NCBI GenBank assembly: GCA_036397065.1
Contig: DASWJP010000023.1
Coordinates: 1 to 63,136 of the forward strand
Source: JAJFGI01 sp036397065
GTDB taxonomy: Bacteria > Pseudomonadota > Alphaproteobacteria > Kiloniellales > J153
DNA: 63,136 nt
Direction: 5' to 3'
Shown: one piece after another, positions 1 through 10,015 of the stretch
How the letters are laid out: each line of letters opens with the position of its first letter
Numbering within the stretch: the stretch's first letter is position 1
Notes under the pieces: model-generated
The model's input: only the letters and a program-made list of their open reading frames with translations
The model's database searches: none
Told to the model about the DNA's origin: nothing
Position numbers and translations under genes: made by a program

Positions 1-1932
<1,932 letters not shown>

Positions 1933-2041
1933 TGATTGCCGCTGCGGTCGGTTGGGGATTGTCATCGATGGCTCTGCGGGCGCTTGCTTGCGAATCCGCG
2001 GATCATCGCCCTGCCCGGCAGCCTTTGGGGAGATCGCAACA

Positions 2042-2722
2042 ATGAGCCGCAGGTCAGACTCCGCGCCACGCACCGAGTTCGATCGCACGGCGCGCACCCG
2101 GGTCAAACGCCTGGGCAAGCGCGCCGTGTACGATCGCGACGAGGTGTATGGGGTTCTGGATGCCGGCCTGATGTGCCACGTCGGCTATGTGATCGACGGA
2201 CAACCCTATGTCACCCCCACCGCCTATTGGCGCGACGGCGACCAGGTCTTTTGGCACGGCTCGTCGGCGAGCCGCATGCTGCGGCAGGTGGAGACCGGCA
2301 TCCCCATCTGTTTTACCGTGGCGATGATGGATGGATTGGTGCTGGCCCGGTCCGGCTTCAACTCGTCCATCAACTACCGTTCCCTGATGGCCTTCGGCCA
2401 CGCCGATAAAGTGACCGAGCCGGCGGCCAAGCTGGCGGCCTTGGAAAAATTCAGCGAGCGGCTGGTGCCTGGGCGATGGGCCGAACAGCGGCCGGCCACC
2501 ACCCAGGAACTGAAGGCGACCACGATCCTGAAAATGCGCCTGGAGGAGGTCTCGGCGAAAATCCGCACCGGCCCGCCGGGCGACGACGAGGCGGACTATG
2601 CGCAGGATATTTGGGCCGGCGTGGTTCCGGTGTACAGCGTCCTCGGCGCGGTCGAGGACGACCCGCGCCTGAAGCCCGGCACTCCCCGGCCGGACTACCT
2701 CAAGGACATCAAGCTCGGCTAA
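2042..2722 (+). CDS. Pyridoxamine 5'-phosphate oxidase-like flavin-binding protein
   Basis: A 226-residue protein of the split-barrel flavin-binding superfamily (nitroimidazole-resistance/PNPOx-like). The N-terminal half carries the typical pattern of this group: YDRDEVYGVLDAGLMCHVG, then YVTPTAYWRDGDQVFWHGS and later MRLEEVSAKIRTGPP. Such proteins bind FMN or haem; the substrate cannot be told from sequence. The start at 2042 is chosen because GGGGAG (2027-2032) sits nine bases upstream. An in-frame upstream start at 1952 would add a poor-codon extension. The gene ends 18 bp from the convergent cytochrome c gene. Confidence 0.85.
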   Translation: MSRRSDSAPRTEFDRTARTRVKRLGKRAVYDRDEVYGVLDAGLMCHVGYVIDGQPYVTPTAYWRDGDQVFWHGSSASRMLRQVETGIPICFTVAMMDGLVLARSGFNSSINYRSLMAFGHADKVTEPAAKLAALEKFSERLVPGRWAEQRPATTQELKATTILKMRLEEVSAKIRTGPPGDDEADYAQDIWAGVVPVYSVLGAVEDDPRLKPGTPRPDYLKDIKLG

Positions 2723-2740
2723 CCGCCCGCAGCGGCTGGT

Positions 2741-3223
2741 CTATTGTGCCTGGCCGGCGCGGGCGGTGATCTCCGCCTGGCGCTGCCCGATCGGCTCGGG
2801 CCAGGTGCTTTTGATGTAGTCGAGGATCGCCATGATCTCGTCGTCGCTCAACTTGTCGCCGAATCCGATCATCGTGGTTTTGTAGTCTCCGCCGACCAGG
2901 GCGGCGGTGCCGAGCTTGATGATCTGGAAAAGCTGCTGGTCCGGATGGTGCCAAGTATGGCCGGTCTCGTCGTGCGGCGGCGCCGGCAACAGGCCGTCGG
3001 CGCCTCGCTGTTGCCAGTTCGCCTGGCCTTCCCGGTTGACCCCATGGCACGCCGCGCAATAGGTGGCGTAAAGCTCGTGTCCGCGAGCCAGGCGCCCCGG
3101 CTCATCCTGCCGTACGGCGGAGGCGAATCCGCTTAGATAGAAGGCCAGGGCGGCCACCGCCAGCACCGCCGCGGCCCCCAGCAGGCCCGGCCACCCCATG
3201 TGCCGTTTGGATCGCCCTGCCAT
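2741..3223 (-). CDS. Membrane-anchored c-type cytochrome
   Basis: A 160-residue mono-haem cytochrome c. After a basic start (MAGRSKRHMGW) a hydrophobic segment (about residues 12-35) acts as uncleaved anchor or signal peptide, placing the haem domain in the periplasm. The CAACH haem attachment motif follows in YATYCAACHGVNREGQ. The C-terminal part, MIGFGDKLSDDEIMAILDY then IKSTWP, is the conserved closing helix of COG2010-type cytochromes and supplies the probable axial Met. It may pass electrons to a terminal oxidase or a periplasmic dehydrogenase; no partner is adjacent. The ATG at 3223 is preferred over upstream in-frame starts (3334, 3265) because it directly precedes the membrane segment. 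Confidence 0.88.
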   Translation of the reverse strand: MAGRSKRHMGWPGLLGAAAVLAVAALAFYLSGFASAVRQDEPGRLARGHELYATYCAACHGVNREGQANWQQRGADGLLPAPPHDETGHTWHHPDQQLFQIIKLGTAALVGGDYKTTMIGFGDKLSDDEIMAILDYIKSTWPEPIGQRQAEITARAGQAQ

Positions 3224-3352
3224 AGGCCCGCCCCGTTTTCGCTCAGTCCCGTTCCTGAGATCCATGACCTCGGAGACCAGCCTGTGGCTTCCAGCAGGGG
3301 GAAGGTCAAGTGACCGGCGGGCCCGGATGGACAACCTATTGAGAGCTTACAT

Positions 3353-3589
3353 CTAGGCCTGGCTGTCTTTCCCGGTTGTTTCCACCGCCACATCGCGGGC
3401 GGCCATCGCCGCCACGTCGAGCAGGTGCACGACTTCGACCAGACCGTGTCGCCGGGCCCGATCCGCCAAGATGTCGATCGCCTCGGCCAGACGCGCGGGA
3501 AAATAATCGCCTGTCGCTTGTCCGGGCAGGGCGGCGGTGCCCGGCGCGCCCCCAATTGGTGCAGTGCCCGGATCGAGTCCCTTCATCGA
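3353..3589 (-). CDS. Small hypothetical protein
   Basis: A 78-residue reading frame I do not recognise. The central part (DYFPARLAEAIDILADRARR then HGLVEVVHLLDVAAMAARDV) looks like two amphipathic helices and has good GC-third codon bias, so it may be a real soluble helical protein. The ATG at 3589 has no clear ribosome site; a TTG at 3637 in the same frame is the alternative. It lies 130 bp upstream of the cytochrome c gene on the same strand, next to an AT-rich island. Confidence 0.4.
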   Translation of the reverse strand, partial: SMKGLDPGTAPIGGAPGTAALPGQATGDYFPARLAEAIDILADRARRHGLVEVVHLLDVAAMAARDVAVETTGKDSQA

Positions 3590-3729
3590 TGCACCACGAA
3601 CGGGGGTGAGGACAACATTGGCGCGAGCAATAGACAAACAATACGCCCATGGATGGCATGGTGCAAAAGCTCAATTAAGACCGGGATGGGTGTTTTCCGG
3701 GATTCAGGCAAAAATGCCCGCCACCGTTC

Positions 3730-3901
3730 GTGGCAAGCCTAGAATAAACAAAGAAAATAATTCGGATGATTTTCAATAAATTTGAAATTATCGTATATTA
3801 GATAAAATTTACTCAAATAAAATAGAAATGTATGTAATATAATATGGATCAATATTTTATTTTTATTTGCTTTACGGGAATTCATGTTGTATATTTTATT
3901 G
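3730..3901. other. AT-rich island
   Basis: About 170 bp composed almost only of A and T, with runs such as ATAAAATTTACTCAAATAAA, in an otherwise GC-rich window. It holds no coding frame with native codon use. It lies just upstream of the rightward orphan at 3902 and could contain its promoter or a binding region for a silencing nucleoid protein. Nothing resembling att sites or inverted terminal repeats was found at its borders. Confidence 0.6.
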
Positions 3902-4129
3902 ATGCAAGTTCCAAATCCCCTCGTCCCACCGCCCGTCGGCTCTCCCGGCGGCGCCCCGGCAGCGGTCGCCAATGCACCGAATGTCGTGGACAGCACGCGC
4001 CACGAGACATCGCGTCCGGTGACGGCCGGGAAGAGCAGCGACCGGGCCCGCTCCGACGGCGAGCGGCCCCGATCGGCGCCCAGCGGCGATGGCCAACAGC
4101 GCGGAACCCGGCTCGACATCACGGTCTGA
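3902..4129 (+). CDS. Small proline-rich orphan protein
   Basis: A 75-residue protein starting MQVPNPLVPPPVGSPGGAPA and ending RGTRLDITV. It is rich in Pro, Gly, Ser and charged residues, has no membrane segment and should be intrinsically disordered. I do not recognise a family. Support for a real gene is the normal GC-third codon bias and a strong rho-independent terminator 35 bp after the stop, oriented for this strand. No ribosome site precedes 3902, and the ATG at 3884 in the same frame would add six hydrophobic residues. The gene faces the nuclease gene. Confidence 0.5.
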   Translation: MQVPNPLVPPPVGSPGGAPAAVANAPNVVDSTRHETSRPVTAGKSSDRARSDGERPRSAPSGDGQQRGTRLDITV

Positions 4130-4164
4130 GCCCGGCGCATCGGTTGACCGTGGCAGTGTATCCT

Positions 4165-4196
4165 CGCGCGCCCACACAGGTGGGCGCGCGGTTTTG
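4165..4196 (+). terminator. Rho-independent terminator
   Basis: A perfect 11-bp stem (CGCGCGCCCAC 4165-4175, GTGGGCGCGCG 4180-4190) closes a four-base ACAG loop and is followed by GTTTTGG. The T-run is only on the plus side, so it should end transcripts from the orphan gene at 3902. It lies 16 bp from the end of the convergent nuclease gene. Confidence 0.8.
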
Positions 4197-4206
4197 GCGT
4201 GGGCCG

Positions 4207-4710
4207 CTATCCTGAAGCGGCAGGCGCACACCAGGAGCCGCGCCCTTTGCCGCCATAGGGCCGCGCCAGACCGGCGGCCACCAGGCCTTGGCCCAGATCG
4301 CCGCCGTCGTCGGTGACCACCCGGGCCAGAACCCGCCCGCCGAATTTGTCGACGCGAATGTCGTAAAGGCGGACGTGCGCCCAGTGCCCATCGGCCGCCG
4401 CCAGGTGGTTGGCCAGGTGCGCCCGGGCGCGTTGCGCCAGATCCCGCTCCGTGCGGCAGCCGCCGCGCAGCTCCGGCGCATCGATGCCGCTCAGGCGCAC
4501 CAGGGTTTGCACCTCCTGGCCCAGCCAGATGTGCGCCCGGACCACCAGGGTATCGCCATCGACAACCCGCACGACCTGTGCCCCCACCGGACCCGCCAGG
4601 TCGTCCTTGGCGCCGGCCCCGATGGCACCGGTGACAGCCAGCCACAGTCCGGCCAGGCCGAACACGCCAGAGACCGCAAGGACCGGCAGGGATGGCGGGC
4701 GCTCCATCAT
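4207..4710 (-). CDS. Staphylococcal nuclease-fold (thermonuclease-like) protein
   Basis: A 167-residue exported nuclease homologue. A hydrophobic N-terminus (about residues 8-35) serves as signal peptide or anchor. The SNase core follows: VVRVVDGDTLVVRAHIWLGQ, VRLSGIDAPELRG with the catalytic Arg/Glu pair, and DKFGGRVLARV with the second Arg. The family hydrolyses DNA or RNA with Ca2+; alphaproteobacterial members of this HIWLGQ subtype are uncharacterised as far as I know. The double ATG at 4710/4707 is taken as start; upstream in-frame codons are hydrophilic and would bury the signal sequence. It ends convergent with the orphan at 3902. Confidence 0.85.
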   Translation of the reverse strand: MMERPPSLPVLAVSGVFGLAGLWLAVTGAIGAGAKDDLAGPVGAQVVRVVDGDTLVVRAHIWLGQEVQTLVRLSGIDAPELRGGCRTERDLAQRARAHLANHLAAADGHWAHVRLYDIRVDKFGGRVLARVVTDDGGDLGQGLVAAGLARPYGGKGRGSWCAPAASG

Positions 4711-4841
4711 ACCCGTAAAGGTTGCATACCAAACAAATCCGGAGCCGTTTCGGAAACCAAAGACAATCATGTCCCCGTGCAGAGAGTTCTGGCAAGGAAC
4801 AAATGAAGAACAAATGAGAGTTTGCCGGGTGGCCGGGCGGT

Positions 4842-5054
4842 CTAGAAATCCACGCAGATGCCTTTGCGTTCCCAATCGCCATAGCGCGTCGGCTCGGGCC
4901 CTTCCGGGCCGCCGATCTCGTCTTTAGGCGTGGCTGGCGGGGGCGCGGCACGGGCGGCGGCTGGACCGGGCCGCGGCGATGCGACGGCGGACATCGTCAG
5001 TGGCGTTACGGTCTTGGGGGCCGGGGCCCGATGCGCTGTGAAACGTCTCACCAT
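4842..5054 (-). CDS. Succinate dehydrogenase assembly factor 4 family (DUF1674)
   Basis: A 70-residue protein ending in the diagnostic SDHAF4/DUF1674 signature EIGGPEGPEPTRYGDWERKG then ICVDF. In eukaryotes the family helps insert flavinylated SdhA into the succinate dehydrogenase complex; the bacterial role is inferred from that. The N-terminal 35 residues (Ala/Pro-rich) are disordered. The ATG at 5054 is the first start that avoids the repeat tract upstream. It is divergent from htpX, an arrangement common in alphaproteobacteria. Confidence 0.88.
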   Translation of the reverse strand: MVRRFTAHRAPAPKTVTPLTMSAVASPRPGPAAARAAPPPATPKDEIGGPEGPEPTRYGDWERKGICVDF

Positions 5055-5083
5055 CTTCAATGATATGGCGCGCAGGCGGTATC

Positions 5084-5131
5084 CGCCAAGCCTTGACGGC
5101 GCCAAGTCTTGACGACGCCAAGTCTTGACGG
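5084..5131. repeat. Three tandem 16-bp repeats
   Basis: Three head-to-tail copies of CGCCAAGtCTTGACGa/g: 5084-5099, 5100-5115 and 5116-5131, with one difference in the arm of the first and variation only at the last base elsewhere. Each copy holds the inverted repeat CAAG-T-CTTG and a TTGACG. They fill the divergent gap between the SDHAF4 gene and htpX, so an operator or a set of stacked -35 elements is possible. Confidence 0.85.
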
Positions 5132-5197
5132 ACCTGGGCATATGTCCCAACTACCAACAGCGCATGGGGCGGCGGGCGTGAGGGAGTTGGACAAAAG

Positions 5198-6061
5198 ATG
5201 AATTACCTGCGCACGGCCGTGCTTCTGGCGGCGCTGACGGCCTTGTTCCTGGCGGTTGGATTCGCCCTTGGCGGCGAGGCCGGCATGATGATCGCCTTGG
5301 CCTTGGCGATCGCCACCAATGCCTTTGCCTATTGGAACGCCGACAAGCTGGTCCTGCGCCTCTATGGCGCGCGTGAAGTGGACCGGGCCGCGGCGCCGGC
5401 CTTGTATGGGGCCGTGGAACAACTGGCCCGCAATGCCGGGTTGCCCATGCCGCGGGTCTATTTGATCGACAGCGAGCAGCCCAATGCCTTCGCCACCGGC
5501 CGCAATCCGGAAAACGCGGCGGTCGCCGCCACCACCGGCCTGCTGCGGCGCCTCAACGCCGACGAGGTGGCCGGCGTCATGGCGCACGAGTTGGCGCACG
5601 TGCGCAATCGCGACACCCTGATCATGACCATCACCGCGACGATCGCCGGGGCGATCTCCATGCTCGCCAACTTCGCCTTTTTCTTCGGTCGCGGCCGGAA
5701 CAATCCCTTGGGCCTCGTCGGCGTTATCCTGATCGCCATCCTGGCGCCCCTGGCGGCGATGCTGGTGCAGACCGCCATCTCGCGCAATCGCGAGTTCGCC
5801 GCCGACCGCATCGGTGCCGAGATCAGCGGCCGGCCCTTGTGGCTGGCCTCGGCCCTGGCGAAGATCCACACGGCGGCCGAACGCATCGACAACCGCGCGG
5901 CGGAGGCGAATCCGGCCACGGCCCACATGTTCATCATCAACCCGTTGCACGCACACCGCATCGACAGCCTGTTTTCCACCCATCCCAGCACCGTGGCACG
6001 CATCGAGCGCCTGCGCGCCCTGGCGCACGAAATGGGTCAAGACGGCGGATCCGGACGCTGA
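5198..6061 (+). CDS. htpX: Zinc metalloprotease HtpX
   Basis: Membrane-bound M48 zinc protease for quality control of inner-membrane proteins, acting with FtsH. At 287 residues it is standard length. Two N-terminal hydrophobic helices (about residues 5-22 and 27-45) precede the catalytic HELAH (VMAHELAHVRNRDTL, about residues 129-143). Two more hydrophobic segments follow, then NREFAADRIGAEI, which provides the third zinc ligand (Glu). The start at 5198 is preceded by GAGGGAG. The stop overlaps the putative start of rsmB, so the two are probably translated together. The repeats at 5084-5131 lie 67 bp upstream. Confidence 0.96.
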   Translation: MNYLRTAVLLAALTALFLAVGFALGGEAGMMIALALAIATNAFAYWNADKLVLRLYGAREVDRAAAPALYGAVEQLARNAGLPMPRVYLIDSEQPNAFATGRNPENAAVAATTGLLRRLNADEVAGVMAHELAHVRNRDTLIMTITATIAGAISMLANFAFFFGRGRNNPLGLVGVILIAILAPLAAMLVQTAISRNREFAADRIGAEISGRPLWLASALAKIHTAAERIDNRAAEANPATAHMFIINPLHAHRIDSLFSTHPSTVARIERLRALAHEMGQDGGSGR

Positions 6062-7386
6062 ACGCCAAGCAGCCAAGCCGGCGGCCGCGCGCAACGCCAC
6101 CCCCCGATGCGCGGGCGGTGGCCCTGCGCCTGCTGGCCGCCGTGCTGCATCGCCATCGGCCCCTGGACGACGTGCTGGCCGGGGATGCCGACATGGCCCG
6201 CCTGGCGCCGCGCGATCGCGCCTTTGCCCGCCTGCTGTGCGCCACCGTGCTGCGCCGCCTGGGTCAGATCGATGCCTTGATCGACGGCGCCCTGAACCGC
6301 CCGGGCAAGCGCGGCTTTGCCGATGTCCGCGATCTGCTGCGCCTGGGGGTGGCGCAACTCGTTTTCATTGGCACCCCGGCGCACGCGGCGGTCAGCACCA
6401 CCTTGCTGCTGGCCCAGGGCCCGAGCTTGGCCGGATTCAAGGGTTTGCTCAACGCGGTCCTGCACCGCCTGGCCCAGGACGGTGCCGCGTTGGCGGCGGC
6501 CCAGGATGCGGCGCGCCTCAATACCCCCGATTGGCTGTGGCAGTCCTGGTCCGCCGCCTATGGCGAGCCCACCGCCCGCGCCATCGCCCAGGCGCACATG
6601 GCCGAGCCGCCCCTCGATATTTCCGTCAAGCCGCCGGCCGATCTTGAACACTGGGCCAAGGCCCTGGACGCCGAGGTGCTGCCCACGGAGACCCTGCGCC
6701 TGCGCGGCGCCGGCGAGGTCAGCCAGCTGGCCGGATACGCGGACGGCGCCTGGTGGGTGCAGGATGCGGCGGCGTCCTTGCCCGCCCGCCTGCTGGGCGA
6801 CGTGGCCGGCATGCCGGTCGTCGATTTGTGCGCGGCGCCGGGGGGCAAGACCGCGGCGCTGGCCGCCGCCGGAGCCCAGGTCACCGCCGTCGAGATGGTG
6901 CCGGAGCGCCTGGACCGCCTGCGCGGCAATCTGAAGCGCCTGCGCCTCGAGGCCGCGCTGGTCGCCGCCGATGCCACGCTCTGGCGGCCGGCGCGGCCCG
7001 TGCCGGCGGTGCTGCTGGATGCGCCGTGTACCGGCACCGGCACCATCCGCCGCCATCCGGACATCGCCCACCTGAAGCGGCCGAGCGATGTGGCCGCCTT
7101 GGCGCAGGCGCAGGCCCGTCTGCTCGCGTCGGCGGTGGAGATGGTCCGCCCCGGCGGGCTGCTGGTCTATGCGACCTGTTCGTTGCAGCCGGAGGAAGGG
7201 CCGGCGCGCATCGCCGCGCTGCGCGACAGCGGCGCGCCGGTTGAGCGCGTACCCATCCAACCAACCGAGGTGGGCGGGCAAGCCGCGTGGATCGACGCGG
7301 TGGGCGATCTGCGCACCCTGCCGTGTCATTTGCCCGACCAGGGTGGCCTCGACGGGTTTTACGCCTGCCGCCTGCGCCGCCGCTGA
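6058..7386 (+). CDS. rsmB: 16S rRNA (cytosine-967-C5)-methyltransferase
   Basis: AdoMet-dependent enzyme that makes m5C967 in 16S rRNA. The N-terminal NusB-like RNA-binding domain (ALRLLAAVLHRHRPLDDVLA onward) is followed by the Fmu catalytic domain: the AdoMet loop CAAPGGKTAALA (about 6829-6864), then DAPCTGTGTIRRHP with one catalytic Cys and YATCSLQPEEG with the other. The start is unclear. There is no ATG, GTG or TTG between 5990 and 6117; the best site is CTG at 6058, overlapping the htpX stop, with GGCGGA nine bases upstream. GTG at 6118 is the alternative but would trim the first conserved helix. About 442 residues from 6058. Function is sure; the start is not. Confidence 0.93.
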   Translation: MNAKQPSRRPRATPPPDARAVALRLLAAVLHRHRPLDDVLAGDADMARLAPRDRAFARLLCATVLRRLGQIDALIDGALNRPGKRGFADVRDLLRLGVAQLVFIGTPAHAAVSTTLLLAQGPSLAGFKGLLNAVLHRLAQDGAALAAAQDAARLNTPDWLWQSWSAAYGEPTARAIAQAHMAEPPLDISVKPPADLEHWAKALDAEVLPTETLRLRGAGEVSQLAGYADGAWWVQDAAASLPARLLGDVAGMPVVDLCAAPGGKTAALAAAGAQVTAVEMVPERLDRLRGNLKRLRLEAALVAADATLWRPARPVPAVLLDAPCTGTGTIRRHPDIAHLKRPSDVAALAQAQARLLASAVEMVRPGGLLVYATCSLQPEEGPARIAALRDSGAPVERVPIQPTEVGGQAAWIDAVGDLRTLPCHLPDQGGLDGFYACRLRRR

Positions 7387-7444
7387 TTCCGCGCCCGCGC
7401 GCGGGCGCTTGCGAGGCGCGAAGCATGCTGATACCAAGGGATTC

Positions 7445-8140
7445 ATGGGACAGCCGGTTCGCATCGCGCCGTCGATTCTCTCCGCCGATTTCGCGAAAAT
7501 GGGCGAAGAGGTCGGCGCCATGACCCAGGCGGGTGCCGATCTTATTCATGTGGATGTGATGGATGGCCACTTCGTGCCCAACATCACCATCGGGCCGGCG
7601 GTGATCGCCGCCTTGCGGCCGCATTCGGCGCTGCCCTTCGATGTGCACCTGATGATCGCGCCGGTGGACCCGTTCATCGCCGGCTTTGCCGAGGCCGGCG
7701 CCGATATCATCACCATCCATCCGGAGGCCGGGCCGCACGCGCACCGCAGCCTGCAGCACATCAAGGCGCTGGGCAAGAGGGCGGGCCTCGCCCTCAATCC
7801 GGCGACGCCGGTGAACGCGGTCGATCACCTGCTGGACGATCTCGATTTGATCCTGGTCATGAGTGTCAATCCGGGTTTCGGCGGCCAGGCATTCATTCCG
7901 GACTCCCTCAACAAGATCGCCGCGCTGCGCCAACGGATCGAAGCCAGCGGCCGGGCCATCGATCTGGAGGTGGATGGCGGCGTCAACGACAAGACGGCAG
8001 CGCGGGCCATTGCCGCCGGCGCCGACATTCTGGTGGCCGGGTCCGCCTGTTTCCGGGGCGGGCCGGCGGCATATGCCGAGAATATTCGCCGTCTGCGCGG
8101 AACACCGGCAGCCGCGCGCAGCCGCGCCGGAGCCGCCTGA
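7445..8140 (+). CDS. rpe: Ribulose-phosphate 3-epimerase
   Basis: TIM-barrel enzyme interconverting ribulose-5-P and xylulose-5-P in the pentose phosphate or Calvin pathway. The 231-residue protein has all family marks: IAPSILSADFAKMGEEV with the catalytic Ser, LIHVDVMDGHFVPNITIGP (metal His and Asp), DVHLMI, SVNPGFGGQAFI and LEVDGGVN. The start at 7445 has AAGGG five bases upstream. The stop TGA shares its last base with the ATG of the next gene, implying translational coupling. Confidence 0.96.
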   Translation: MGQPVRIAPSILSADFAKMGEEVGAMTQAGADLIHVDVMDGHFVPNITIGPAVIAALRPHSALPFDVHLMIAPVDPFIAGFAEAGADIITIHPEAGPHAHRSLQHIKALGKRAGLALNPATPVNAVDHLLDDLDLILVMSVNPGFGGQAFIPDSLNKIAALRQRIEASGRAIDLEVDGGVNDKTAARAIAAGADILVAGSACFRGGPAAYAENIRRLRGTPAAARSRAGAA

Positions 8141-9918
8141 TGGCGGCGCGCGGAGCCGCCGTCCAACAGCGTTTGACCGGCGGCGGCAGCGGCCTGTCGG
8201 ACTTGGCCGGACACCTGCGCGATGTGGCGCGCCTGCCGGCCGGGCAGGCGCTCGCGCGGCTGGCCTACGATGCCAAGCGGCCGATCTTCGCCCTGCCTCT
8301 TTACCGCCTGACCTTGCCCGGAACCACGCCCCTGGCCCTGACGGTTTCGCCCGCCGATGCCTGGCCGGGCGATGCCAAGATCGGCGCCGAGATTCTGCGC
8401 GATGCCTTTACCTTCGCCGGCCGCCGCATCGCCGCGCCGGCCCCGTTGTGGGCGCCGCTGGGGGCGGAGCCCGCCTGGCTGGCCGAGCTGCATTCGTTCG
8501 CCTGGTTGCGCGACCTGCGCGCCGCCGGCGGCGACGGCGCGCGGCGGCGCGCCCGCGAGCTGGTCGTCTCGTGGCTGAGCGCGCATGACGCCTGGTCGGC
8601 CGTGGCGTGGCAGCCGCTGACCCTCGGGCGGCGCCTGTCCCACTGGCTCGGCTGTTACGAATTTTTTGCCGCCAGCGCCGAAATATCCTCGCGCCACCGC
8701 TTGCACGGCAGCCTGACCCGCCAGGCGCACCACTTGATGCGCGTGCTGCCCGCCGGCCTGGTCGGTGCCGATCTGATTGCCGCCGTCAAGGGCCTGATCT
8801 ATGCCGGCGTGTGCCTGCCCAACGGCGGCGCCTGGCGGGAACGCGGCCTGGCCATCCTGCGCCGCGAGCTGCCCCGGCAAATCCTCAGCGACGGCGTTCA
8901 CATCGAGCGCAATCCGGCGCGGCACATGGCGGTGCTGCGCGATCTGGTCGATCTGCGCGCCCTGCTGCTCAAGGGCGAAGCCCTGGCCAGCGGGGCTGGC
9001 GGCGGTGAAGTGCACGGCGGCCGCCGCGGCGTGCCGGCGGCGATTCAAGCCGCCATCGAGGCCATGGCCCCGGCGCTCAGCATGTTCCAGCATGGCGACG
9101 GGGGCCTGGCTGCCTTCAACGGCGGCACCGAGGAAGAAGGCTGGCAGGTGGACATGGCGCTGCAGCGGGCCACCGGCCGGCCGCGCGCCCAGGCGCAAGC
9201 CCCGGACAGCGGTTTTCACCGTTTGTGCGCCGGCCGCACCCTGGTGCTGGTGGACGCCGGCCGGCCGCCGCCGCCGGGCTTGGACCGCACCGCCCATGCC
9301 GGCGCCCTGAGCCTGGAAATCAGCATCGGGCGCGAGCGCTTGATCGTCAATTGCGGGGCCCAACCCGGCGATCCGCGCTGGCGGCAGGCGGAACGGGCGA
9401 CGGCGGCCCATTCCACCCTGGTGCTCAGCGATACCAACTCCAGCCAGGTGATCCCGGGCGGTCTCGGCCGGCGGGCGCGCATACGCCGCTGCCGGCGCAC
9501 CGAGACGGACGGCAATCAATGGTTGGATATGAGCCACGACGGCTACCAGGCGGGCTTTGGCCTGCGCCACCGCCGCCGGGTGTTTCTGGCGGCCGGCGGC
9601 ATGGACGTGCGCGGCGAGGACCGGCTTGAGCCGCACGGCACGGCGCGCCCAAGCGATTTTGCCATACGCTTCCATCTCCACCCCGATGTGCGCGCCAGCG
9701 TCGGCCAGGGCGGCGATTCGGCCCTGTTGCGCCTGGCCAAGGGCGGCGGCTGGCAATTGCACGCGGCCGGGGCGGCGGTTTCCCTGGAGCCGAGCATTTA
9801 TCTGGGGCGCAAGGGAGAAATTCGCCGCAGCCAGCAGATCGTTCTCAGCGGCCGGGCCGGCCGCGACGGCGCCCGGGTCAAATGGGCCGTGCGACGGATC
9901 GAGCCGCGCCATGACTAA
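8140..9918 (+). CDS. Heparinase II/III family protein
   Basis: A 592-residue member of the heparinase II/III family (alpha/alpha toroid plus C-terminal beta-sandwich), polysaccharide lyase-like. The helical N-terminal half contains the usual HDAWSAVAWQPLTLGRRLSHW. The C-terminal sandwich contains SLEISIGRERLIVNCGAQPG followed by AAHSTLVLSD, typical of the alphaproteobacterial version next to purH. The substrate is unknown: this subgroup lacks tested activity and may act on cell-envelope glycans. No clear signal peptide is seen. It overlaps rpe by one base and leads directly into the nucleotide-sugar dehydratase. Confidence 0.85.
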   Translation: MAARGAAVQQRLTGGGSGLSDLAGHLRDVARLPAGQALARLAYDAKRPIFALPLYRLTLPGTTPLALTVSPADAWPGDAKIGAEILRDAFTFAGRRIAAPAPLWAPLGAEPAWLAELHSFAWLRDLRAAGGDGARRRARELVVSWLSAHDAWSAVAWQPLTLGRRLSHWLGCYEFFAASAEISSRHRLHGSLTRQAHHLMRVLPAGLVGADLIAAVKGLIYAGVCLPNGGAWRERGLAILRRELPRQILSDGVHIERNPARHMAVLRDLVDLRALLLKGEALASGAGGGEVHGGRRGVPAAIQAAIEAMAPALSMFQHGDGGLAAFNGGTEEEGWQVDMALQRATGRPRAQAQAPDSGFHRLCAGRTLVLVDAGRPPPPGLDRTAHAGALSLEISIGRERLIVNCGAQPGDPRWRQAERATAAHSTLVLSDTNSSQVIPGGLGRRARIRRCRRTETDGNQWLDMSHDGYQAGFGLRHRRRVFLAAGGMDVRGEDRLEPHGTARPSDFAIRFHLHPDVRASVGQGGDSALLRLAKGGGWQLHAAGAAVSLEPSIYLGRKGEIRRSQQIVLSGRAGRDGARVKWAVRRIEPRHD

Positions 9919-10015
9919 GCCGTCGTCCGCGCCGAGACTGCAGCAGAGGAAATCTGCGCGGCGGACAACCGATGCGGTGAGTCCGGATCGCTGGCCGGAG
10001 GATCGCCGGTCATGA
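9911..10015 (+). other. Possible 34-codon bridging ORF
   Basis: ATG at 9911 overlaps the heparinase stop, and its own TGA (10013-10015) overlaps the ATG of the dehydratase at 10012. The 34-residue product, starting MTKPSSAPRLQQRKSARRTT, is basic and unlike any family I know. It may only couple translation across the 94-bp gap. No ribosome site of its own is visible. Confidence 0.25.

Noticed and set aside
3730..3901. Replication origin at the AT-rich island
   Set aside because: No DnaA-box cluster or iterons, and no dnaA, parAB, hemE or repABC genes nearby.
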